A stretch of 5,365 nucleotides of DNA from Planctomycetaceae bacterium (GTDB lineage: Bacteria; Planctomycetota; UBA1135; GCA-002686595), in contig JABWBL010000276.1 of NCBI GenBank assembly GCA_013360535.1, positions 1-5,365 of the forward strand, read 5' to 3'. Below, in pieces: positions 1-4,597 of the stretch; the stretch's first letter is position 1, and every line of letters begins with the position of its first letter. The position numbers were made by a program, and so were the translations under genes. The notes beneath the pieces are model-generated. The model saw only the letters and a list, made by a program, of their open reading frames with translations, was not told the DNA's origin and searched no databases.

Positions 1-280
1 CGTCAGCTTTCGCTTTGGCATCAACAGCTTTGGCTTCAGCGGCTTTAGCGGCTTCGGCTTTGCTTTTAGCGCGGGCTTCAGCGGCTTTGGCTTTGCGTTC
101 AGCGCGTTCTGCTTTGCGTTTCGCACGTTCTTCAGCGATTTTTTCTTTGTCTACTGCGGGAGCAGCCACTTTACCAGTTTGCGCAGGCATAGCAGCTTTG
201 TCAGCAGCAGGCGCAGCGGGTGCAGCAGCAGGTGCGGGTGTAGCGGTTGCGGCAGGTGTTGCAGCAGGTTGCTGCGGCCA
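1..280 (-). CDS. Partial Ala/Pro/Lys/Glu-rich protein, foreign-looking, no start or end visible
   Basis: On the minus strand one frame stays open from about 445 to the window edge. From about 277 downward it encodes a Pro/Ala-rich linker (PQQPAATPAATATP and similar), then after DKEKIAEERAKRKAERAE a long Lys/Glu/Arg/Ala helix-forming run ending in AKAKAD at the edge. The codons (AAA for Lys, GAA for Glu, GCT/GCC for Ala) and about 58% GC differ from the rest of the window, which is near 70-75%. An in-frame ATG at 188-190 has no ribosome binding site, so the true N-terminus is probably absent. The function is not recognisable. The composition resembles TolA-like or histone H1-like Ala/Lys-rich proteins, but low complexity makes this weak. 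The plus strand is also open here and reads as Ala/Ser/Leu-rich antisense. The sharp boundary near 280 suggests a chimeric join or recombination. Confidence 0.35.
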
Positions 281-858
281 GTGGCGTGCCAGTCGCGCGC
301 GAGCTCCTCCAGCGTCGCGCACGCACGTGGGGGAGCGACAGGCCGTTCGTCGCGCGGCTCGAGCTCGCCAAAGACGTCGAGGAACGCGTCGAGCACGCCG
401 CGGTTGCTCCCGGGCACGAGATCGATCGTCCACGCGGCTTCTCCGTCAGTCGCGAAGGCCACCAGCCCGCGTTCCGTGCGCACGCGACCCAGACGCTCGA
501 ACGCCCAGGTCGACTGCCAGCGCCGCAGGTCGGCGTGCAGCGTGATCTCCGGTCCATCGAACGAGAGCTGCTCGCCGCGCACCTGCGGAGCCGCGAACGT
601 CCCGGCGACCTCCAGCGCGCAACCGGGCGCCTCCGCACGCACCACGACGCGCCCGAAGGCGCACAGGTGCGAGGCGATGGCCGTGCGTTCGTCGCCGAGT
701 CGCCGGAAACCGTCGAACGTGCGCGCCGCCGCGAGCTCGACGGGCGTCACCCTCAGGCGTCGCGCGGCCTCGGCGCCAGAGAGCGTCGGCTCGTGCACCT
801 CGAGGGCCGCCCAGCGGGCCTTCAGCGAGCGTTGGGCGAGGGTGGGCAGGAACGGCAT
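151..858 (-). CDS. hmuS: HmuS/HemS-like heme-utilisation protein, N-terminal half, truncated by a chimeric 3' end
   Basis: This resembles the first half of hemin-degrading factor (HemS/ChuS/HmuS), a cytoplasmic heme-binding and heme-breakdown or trafficking protein usually about 340-350 residues long. Recognisable stretches from the ATG at 858 are RWAALEVHEPTL (15-26), VTPVELAAARTFDGFRRL (37-54), VAGTF (84-88), LRRWQSTWAF (111-120), FATDGEAAW (135-143) and LEELARDWHA (183-192). They match the family's repeated domain in order. After residue ~192 (nt ~283) the family pattern W-x-A-M-T-D-x-H-x-F-F is lost. The frame runs 44 more residues through the low-GC segment to a TAG at 151. That tail is Leu-rich nonsense in the wrong frame for the neighbouring Ala/Lys protein. 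The second repeat, which carries the heme-ligand His in known HemS proteins, is missing. The family NExAVHE motif is replaced by RAEAPGCALEV. A TTG at 894 could extend the start, but it would leave only ~8 nt of leader. The ATG at 858 has GGAG 8 nt upstream. Family call is good; the 3' end is not trustworthy. Confidence 0.68.
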   Translation of the reverse strand: MPFLPTLAQRSLKARWAALEVHEPTLSGAEAARRLRVTPVELAAARTFDGFRRLGDERTAIASHLCAFGRVVVRAEAPGCALEVAGTFAAPQVRGEQLSFDGPEITLHADLRRWQSTWAFERLGRVRTERGLVAFATDGEAAWTIDLVPGSNRGVLDAFLDVFGELEPRDERPVAPPRACATLEELARDWHATGRSNLLQHLPQPLHPHLLLHPLRLLLTKLLCLRKLVKWLLPQ

Positions 859-866
859 CGGTCGGG

Positions 867-870
867 CTCC
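867..870 (-). promoter_or_regulatory. Ribosome binding site deciding the hmuS-like start
   Basis: GGAG on the minus strand lies 8 nt before the ATG at 856-858. It favours this start over the TTG at 894, which has no Shine-Dalgarno sequence and sits almost at the predicted transcription start. Confidence 0.5.
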
Positions 871-895
871 GGCGTGGGGTCGGTCCAGCTGCAAT

Positions 896-910
896 TGAGA
901 CGCAATCTCA
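896..910. promoter_or_regulatory. 15-bp palindrome, possible Fur-type operator
   Basis: TGAGATTGCGTCTCA on the minus strand is an inverted repeat with 5-bp perfect arms and a 5-bp centre. It has the length and TGA...TCA ends of the 7-1-7 Fur box TGATAATnATTATCA, matching 9 of its 14 defined positions. It begins at the 3' end of the -10 element and covers the predicted transcription start, where a repressor would block initiation. Iron control suits a heme-utilisation gene. The regulator identity is inferred, and another dimeric repressor is possible. Confidence 0.4.
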
Positions 911-937
911 TATAGGCGGCGGCCGCGGCCCCGTCAA
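909..937 (-). promoter_or_regulatory. Sigma70-type promoter for the hmuS-like gene
   Basis: The minus strand has TTGACG (932-937), a 17-nt spacer (915-931) and TATATG (909-914). This is near consensus with ideal spacing. The predicted transcription start is near 901-902, leaving a leader of about 44 nt before the ATG at 858 with its GGAG. It lies entirely between the stop of the propeller gene (959) and the heme gene, so the heme gene appears to be its own unit. AT-rich promoter elements in such GC-rich surroundings are unlikely by chance. Confidence 0.6.
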
Positions 938-958
938 GGCCCCCCCGGTCGGTGGCGC

Positions 959-2686
959 TCAGGGGGTCCAGGTCAACAGCAGCGCGTCGGAGAGCGTCGT
1001 CGTCTTGGGCGACGGCGGGTCGCGGTACCAGGCCTGCACGAAGGCGCGCGCGCCGAGGCCCCACGGCTGGCCGAGGGCCGACGGATGGCTCGCCGCGAAG
1101 GCCGACCAGTCGAGCGCGAGCGTGCCGTCGCAGCTTCCGTTGGTGCCACCGGAGCTCGCGAGGGGCGTGCGCTGGAGCGGCGCTCGCACACACAGCCAGC
1201 TCGAGCTCGCTCCCCACGGGATGGGGACGAAGCAGGAGTTGTCGATGCCGTAGAAGAACAGGCCCGAGCGCTGCCCTTCGACCCCGGAGGCGAGCAGCAG
1301 GCAGGGAGCCGCGCCGGAGAGCGACGGCTGGGCGCTCGCGGAGAGCGTGGCGTTGCAGCCGTTCGAGGACGTGCCCGCGCTGCAGAACGACTGCGGTGCG
1401 CCCGTCGAAGGCGCGCCGCGGTCGACGCGGAACACGTCGCCAACGCCGTTGGTGTCGTTCGCCACGAGGTTCGAGGCGTAGCTCGAGAACACCGTGAAGC
1501 GCCCGTCGAAGGAGAGCGCGCCGCCGGAGCTCGACTGGTTGCCTTCGACGCCCGCGGCGGACACGCTCGCGCGCACCGTCTGGGTCGTCGCCCGGTCGTG
1601 CACGAACACGTCCTGCTTCAGGTTGGTGTCCCCGAAGACGAGGTTCGCGGCGAGGCTCGTGAACGTGACGAAACGTCCGTCGCCGGAGAGCGAGCCCGAG
1701 AACGACATGTGGTCGCCTTCGTTGCCGCCCGTCGCGACGCTCACGCGCGCCAGGCTGCCGCTCCAGCGTGCGAGCACGAACACGTCCGTCGTCTGGTTCG
1801 TGTCGCCGGCGACGAGGTCGGGCGAAGCGCTGTCGAAGCCGACGAAGGCGGCGTCGGCCGAAAGGAACGCGCGCTGTGCACCGAGAAATGCAGGGCTTCC
1901 GGAGAGGTTGAGCGAGGCGCAGCTCGTGTGGCCGCTCGCGAGGTCGTGCACGAAGACATCGGTCGCGAAGTTGGTGTCGAGCGGCACGAGGTTCGCCGCC
2001 GCGCTCGTGAACGCCACGCAGCAGCCGCATCCTGCGAGCATCGGTGCCGTCGATTCGCCGTCGCCCTGCAGCCCCAGCGAGTCGACGCTCGCGCGCAGCG
2101 TCACGCCCGTGTTCCGGTCGTGCACGAACACGTCCCAGGTCGCGTTGGTGTCGCCGGGAACGAGGTTGGACGCGAGGCTCGCGAACGCGACTCGCCGCCC
2201 GTCGGCGGACAGCGACGGCGCGCGGCTCGCCCCGTTGGCGAGCGCTCCGAAGCTGTCGACGCTCGCGAGCGCGATCGCGCCCGTCGCGAGGTCCTTCACG
2301 AACACGTCCTCGATCCCGTTGGTGTCGCCGGGAACCAGATTCGGGGAGCGGCTGGAGAAGGCGACCCACAGCCCGTCGGCGGACAGTGTCGGCGCTCCGG
2401 AGGCGAGCGCGGCCTGCGCGCCGCTCGCGCTGGTGCTCACGCGCAGCGTCACGTTCGCGGCCGCGTCCCGCAGGAACACGTCCTGCACGCCGTTGGTGTC
2501 AGCGACCACGAGGTTGGTCGCCGTGCTCACGAACACGACTCGCTGCCCGTCGCGCGAGACGCCGGATGTGAACCCGCTGTCCTGATTCGCCTCGACGCCG
2601 CCGGGGCCGACGTTCCACCGCTCGACCTGCGCGCTCGCCCCGAGCGCGAGTGCCGCCGCCACCACCACCGACCGCGCGAACTTCAT
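959..2686 (-). CDS. Secreted seven-repeat TolB/PD40-like beta-propeller protein with Cys-containing C-terminal domain
   Basis: The protein has 575 residues. Residues 1-19 are a signal peptide (MKFARS, hydrophobic VVVAAALALG, cleavage after ASA before Gln20), so it is exported. Residues 31-429 are seven repeats of about 58 residues. Each has a strand-forming LSxDGRxVAFxS segment and a motif like NLVPGDTNGxxDVFVxD, as in WD40-like/TolB-type propellers. D-T-N-x3-D-V-F is invariant in all seven. Residues 430-575 form a separate domain with six Cys and the motifs SNGCNATLSAS, GVEGQRSGLFFYG, SCDGTLALDW and VQAWYRDPP, shared with the next gene. No catalytic motif is seen; binding or scaffold roles are typical of such propellers, and the ligand is unknown. 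The start at 2686 is chosen over an in-frame ATG at 2773 because it begins the signal peptide and follows a strong Shine-Dalgarno sequence. Blade 4 has an odd CGCC stretch in place of the expected DGRx. No terminator is evident after the stop. Confidence 0.85.
   Translation of the reverse strand: MKFARSVVVAAALALGASAQVERWNVGPGGVEANQDSGFTSGVSRDGQRVVFVSTATNLVVADTNGVQDVFLRDAAANVTLRVSTSASGAQAALASGAPTLSADGLWVAFSSRSPNLVPGDTNGIEDVFVKDLATGAIALASVDSFGALANGASRAPSLSADGRRVAFASLASNLVPGDTNATWDVFVHDRNTGVTLRASVDSLGLQGDGESTAPMLAGCGCCVAFTSAAANLVPLDTNFATDVFVHDLASGHTSCASLNLSGSPAFLGAQRAFLSADAAFVGFDSASPDLVAGDTNQTTDVFVLARWSGSLARVSVATGGNEGDHMSFSGSLSGDGRFVTFTSLAANLVFGDTNLKQDVFVHDRATTQTVRASVSAAGVEGNQSSSGGALSFDGRFTVFSSYASNLVANDTNGVGDVFRVDRGAPSTGAPQSFCSAGTSSNGCNATLSASAQPSLSGAAPCLLLASGVEGQRSGLFFYGIDNSCFVPIPWGASSSWLCVRAPLQRTPLASSGGTNGSCDGTLALDWSAFAASHPSALGQPWGLGARAFVQAWYRDPPSPKTTTLSDALLLTWTP
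962..1387 (-). other. Shared C-terminal domain, copy 1
   Basis: Codons 434-575 encode a domain that aligns without large gaps to residues 246-384 of the neighbouring propeller protein. Conserved points are [FY]C-x-AGT, NGC-x-ATx-x-SA, VEGQ[RK]SGLxFY, LCV-x-x-P-x-QRT, CDGTLxLDW, ALGQPW, QAW[YF]RDPP and T-x-LSDA. Five Cys are shared and copy 1 has one more (NSCF). It is predicted to be beta-rich and extracellular. I recall similar tails on planctomycete exported proteins. Its role, for example as a surface-attachment or sorting module, is inference. Confidence 0.7.
1400..2596 (-). repeat. Seven tandem propeller-blade repeats (coding)
   Basis: Seven consecutive units of 59, 58, 58, 58, 58, 58 and 50 residues (about 174 bp each) encode the blades. 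The invariant core is DTN-x3-DVF. The DNA copies are divergent, so they are old duplications rather than recent expansions. Confidence 0.8.
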
Positions 2687-2691
2687 GGAGC

Positions 2692-2697
2692 ACCTCC
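2692..2697 (-). promoter_or_regulatory. Strong ribosome binding site deciding the propeller-1 start
   Basis: GGAGGT on the minus strand is 5 nt before the ATG at 2684-2686. It fixes the start just before the signal peptide and rules out the upstream ATG at 2773. Confidence 0.75.
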
Positions 2698-2790
2698 GGC
2701 GCTCCACGCTAGGCACGCGCGTTCCATCGGGACCTTCGCCGCTGTGGGTAGCGCTCCGCCGTTCGCTGCGCACCGCGCTCCAACGCAGCA

Positions 2791-2821
2791 GGGCCAGCCG
2801 CCTCTCGAAGGCGACTGGCCC
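2791..2821 (-). terminator. Strong hairpin between the two propeller genes, possible terminator
   Basis: GGGCCAG (2791-2797) pairs with CTGGCCC (2815-2821). After one C/A mismatch, CGCCT (2799-2803) pairs with AGGCG (2809-2813) around the loop CTCGA. It lies 59 nt past the stop of the upstream gene. A second small hairpin, GCTGCG/CGCAGC (2765-2789), follows at once. Neither is followed by a T-run on either strand, so classical intrinsic termination is uncertain. The rest of the 193-nt gap shows only short GTCAG repeats and no clear promoter. Confidence 0.4.
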
Positions 2822-2879
2822 CGCACGATTCCAACCTGTCAGCGTGATCCGTCAGGAGTGCTTGTCAGGTCCACCCCTA

Positions 2880-4034
2880 TCAGGGCAGGTACGTCATCTC
2901 GATCGCGTCCGACAGGTTCGTGGCCTTGCCAGCCGGCGGATCCCTGAACCACGCCTGGACCTGGACCGTGTCGCCCGCCGACCACGGCTGGCCGAGCGCG
3001 GTCGGGTTGCCCGCCTGGTAGGCGTTCCAGTCGAGGGAGAGCGTGCCGTCGCACGTGTCGACGGTGCCGCCCGAGGTCTGCGTGCCGGTGCGCTGGGTCG
3101 GGGACTTCACGCACAGGAAGCTCGTGGCATTCCACACGCCGGCGTTCTGGCCGGTGATCGAGTAGAAGATCAGGCCCGACTTCTGGCCTTCGACGTTGGC
3201 GACCGAGATGTTGCAGGCGTTGGCGGCCGTGACGCTCGGGGCGGCGCTCGCCGTGATCGTGGCGGCGCAGCCGTTCGTCGTCGTGCCCGCGGTGCAGTAG
3301 CTCACGACCGGCGGAGCGGCCGGCGGGAGCCACACGAGGCCGAGGATGTTGCTCGAGCCGACGGAGCCGACCGCGGTCGCGAGGCCCGTCGAGCGATCGA
3401 TCGTGTACAGCGTGTCGGTGCTGTTGCAGATCATGAACAGCCGGTCGTTCTGCGCGTCGTAGGCGACTCCGTTGGGGTTGGTGGGGCCGGTGAGCGCGCC
3501 GATCAGCGTCGCCGCGCCGGTGGCGCGATCGATCGAGTAGAAGCTGTCGGTGCCGCTGTTGGTCGCGTACAGGACGTCGTTGGTGGAGTCGTACCCGAGG
3601 TTGGTGAAGCTCGAGAGGCCCGACGTTCCGATGAGCGTCGCGAAGCCGGTCGACGTGTTGATCGTGTACAGGCCGTTGTCGTGCGACGAGACGCCGTAGA
3701 GCGTGTTCGTGCTCGTGTCGAACTCGAGCCCGTGCATCACGAAGGCCGTGCTGCCGTAGCCGCCGACGAGGGTGGCGGTGCCGGTCGAGAGGTCGAGCGT
3801 GTAGAGCGAGTCGTTGCCCGTCGACGTGACGTAGATCGTGTCCGTGGTCGGGTCGTAGGCGAGGCCGCCGGTGGTGCCCGCGTTCGACGAGACGGTGCCG
3901 AGCGGCGTGCGCGTGCCAGTCAGGGGGTCCACGAGGGACAGTGCGCGCGAGCTGTCGACGGAAATGAGCTGCTGCGCGGCCACCACGGGCGCGAGGAGCA
4001 GGGCGGCGGAACAGGACAGGAGATGCAACTTCAA
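2880..4034 (-). CDS. Secreted beta-propeller protein with ~44-residue repeats and the shared C-terminal domain
   Basis: The protein has 384 residues and a likely signal peptide at 1-20 (MKLHLLSCSAALLLAPVVAA, cleavage before Gln21). Residues 22-236 are propeller repeats beginning near residues 57, 102, 146, 189 and 232, spaced 43-45. They follow the pattern G-[LV]-x-[YF]-D-x-x-x-[ND]-x-[LI]-[YF], then LYTIDxSTGxATLIG. This resembles DUF4394-like or NHL/YVTN-type 'time-line' propellers. A short first unit (about 22-56) and the terminal GLVW may close the ring. A Pro-rich linker (237-244) leads to the C-terminal domain (246-384) shared with the downstream gene. No catalytic residues are recognisable, so a binding or structural role outside the cytoplasm is inferred. 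The start is TTG (rc of 4032-4034): there is no better in-frame start before the signal peptide, and AGAGG lies 5 nt upstream. The L-L-S-C at 5-8 is too close to the N-terminus for a normal lipobox. Confidence 0.82.
   Translation of the reverse strand: MKLHLLSCSAALLLAPVVAAQQLISVDSSRALSLVDPLTGTRTPLGTVSSNAGTTGGLAYDPTTDTIYVTSTGNDSLYTLDLSTGTATLVGGYGSTAFVMHGLEFDTSTNTLYGVSSHDNGLYTINTSTGFATLIGTSGLSSFTNLGYDSTNDVLYATNSGTDSFYSIDRATGAATLIGALTGPTNPNGVAYDAQNDRLFMICNSTDTLYTIDRSTGLATAVGSVGSSNILGLVWLPPAAPPVVSYCTAGTTTNGCAATITASAAPSVTAANACNISVANVEGQKSGLIFYSITGQNAGVWNATSFLCVKSPTQRTGTQTSGGTVDTCDGTLSLDWNAYQAGNPTALGQPWSAGDTVQVQAWFRDPPAGKATNLSDAIEMTYLP
2883..3299 (-). other. Shared C-terminal domain, copy 2
   Basis: Codons 246-384 encode YCTAGTTTNGC, NVEGQKSGLIFYS, FLCVKSPTQRT, CDGTLSLDW, ALGQPW and VQAWFRDPP, with five Cys at positions matching copy 1. 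The order, spacing and C-terminal placement are the same although the propellers in front differ in repeat length and motif. This supports an independent, reusable module. Confidence 0.7.
3342..3866 (-). repeat. Four full tandem ~44-residue propeller repeats (coding)
   Basis: Units starting at residues 57, 102, 146 and 189 share a GxxYDxxxDxLY head and a (S/T)xDSLYTIDxxTGxATLIG tail. A partial first and last unit flank them. Confidence 0.75.
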
Positions 4035-4039
4035 GGGAG

Positions 4040-4044
4040 CCTCT
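4040..4044 (-). promoter_or_regulatory. Ribosome binding site supporting the TTG start of propeller 2
   Basis: AGAGG on the minus strand is 5 nt before the TTG at 4032-4034, close to the spacing at the other propeller gene. It is weaker than GGAGGT but supports the unusual start. No convincing -35/-10 pair was seen in the ~85 nt upstream. Confidence 0.45.
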
Positions 4045-4123
4045 GCGGAGAAAATGAGAGTTCGAAGACAGTTCGCTGGGGGAGCCGCCCACCCTAGTCC
4101 ATCTCGCGCCCTCTGGCTACCCG

Positions 4124-4149
4124 TCCGGGGTGCGGACTTTCGCCCCGGA
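4124..4149. terminator. Hairpin upstream of propeller 2, terminator-like or regulatory
   Basis: TCCGGGG (4124-4130) and CCCCGGA (4143-4149) form a 7-bp stem with a 12-nt loop. On the minus strand it begins 2 nt after the stop of the putative small ORF (4152) and has no T-run after it. It could be a weak terminator for that ORF, or a leader structure of the propeller gene. Confidence 0.35.
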
Positions 4150-4151
4150 AC

Positions 4152-4340
4152 TCAGCCCACGGCGAGCGCGACCGCGTTGTCGCCGCTTGCGAGCTCGCGC
4201 TTGAGTTCCGCCAGTTCGAGGCGCCGTTCGCGTTGTTGTGCGCGCGGCGACTTGCCCGCGGGGCTCGCGCTGGGCGCGACCTCTCCCGGACCTCCGCAGG
4301 AATCGAGCGGATCCTCCGGCGCAATCAGCCCCGGCTTCAT
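4152..4340 (-). CDS. Possible 62-residue small protein, unknown function
   Basis: An ATG at 4338-4340 opens a 62-codon frame (MKPGLIAPEDPLDSCGG ... RERRLELAELKRELASG ... ALAVG). AGGTG lies 5 nt before the ATG, and a 7-bp hairpin starts right after the TGA. Third positions are about 79% GC by hand count, like the neighbouring genes. The second half could form a short charged amphipathic helix (about 35-51). There is no signal peptide or membrane segment, and I recognise no family. An upstream frame (GTG at 4441, 34 codons, VALDWLPLNAPLPQ...) ends in a TGA overlapping this ATG as ATGA, which could couple translation or mark a frameshifted longer gene. It may equally be chance in GC-rich DNA. 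The same frame stays open back to 5201, antisense-like and Arg/Gly-rich, and that part is not believed. Confidence 0.33.
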   Translation of the reverse strand: MKPGLIAPEDPLDSCGGPGEVAPSASPAGKSPRAQQRERRLELAELKRELASGDNAVALAVG

Positions 4341-4385
4341 CGGCGCACCTGCGCTGGGTCGGGTTCCGACGGCGATGGAGCGCTT

Positions 4386-4504
4386 TCGATTGCGCTCGAT
4401 TGCGGCAGCGGTGCGTTCAGGGGGAGCCAGTCCAGCGCCACGTTCCGGGGGAAGTGCGCGGGGAGGCCAGAATCCAGGCGAAATCACGCTTGCTGGGGAG
4501 CCAG
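4386..4504. repeat. Short repeats in the 4341-4530 non-coding stretch
   Basis: GGGGAGCCAG occurs at 4421-4430 and 4495-4504, with a one-base-longer relative (GGGGAGGCCAG) at 4460-4470. TCGATTGC occurs twice exactly 10 bp apart (4386-4393 and 4396-4403). No promoter consensus was recognised. Outside these repeats, the possible ORF and the flanking hairpins, I see nothing further in the 4035-4597 gap. Confidence 0.4.
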
Positions 4505-4530
4505 CTGGAGCGAGACCTCGATCCAAGGCC

Positions 4531-4578
4531 GGAAAAGAGCCGCGCGCCGCCGGGGCACGGGGCCCGGGCGGCGCGCGG
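4531..4578 (-). terminator. Rho-independent terminator of the acidic Trp/Cys-rich protein gene
   Basis: Reading the minus strand, a perfect 12-bp GC stem (CCGCGCGCCGCC at 4540-4551 with its complement at 4567-4578) surrounds a 15-nt loop. The loop can add a 4-bp GGGC/GCCC inner stem after one C-C mismatch. CTCTTTTCC (4531-4539) follows directly. It starts 19 nt after the stop at 4598. Position, stem strength and T-run all fit intrinsic termination. Confidence 0.75.
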
Positions 4579-4597
4579 ATTCGAGAGCGAGAGTTCC

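Noticed and set aside
859..894. TTG start for the heme gene at 894
   Set aside because: It lies about 8 nt from the predicted transcription start, has no ribosome binding site, and adds residues with no family similarity.
921..930. Palindrome GGCCGCGGCC in the promoter spacer
   Set aside because: A 10-bp GC-only palindrome is common in this composition and adds little to the promoter call.
2687..2773. N-terminal extension of propeller 1 to the ATG at 2773
   Set aside because: It would put 29 charged residues before the signal peptide and ignore the strong GGAGGT at 2692-2697.
1085..2947. Long open plus-strand frame of about 620 codons opposite propeller 1
   Set aside because: Arg/Ala/Val-rich shadow of a GC-rich gene. 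The minus strand has a signal peptide, clear repeats and a good ribosome binding site.
4011..4022. L-L-S-C as a lipoprotein lipobox in propeller 2
   Set aside because: Cys at residue 8 leaves no hydrophobic region in front of it. The hydrophobic core and a VAA cleavage site follow instead.
2685..4097. Open plus-strand frame opposite propeller 2
   Set aside because: Repetitive Arg/Asp/Gly composition is the antisense of the propeller repeats. No family features or start signals.
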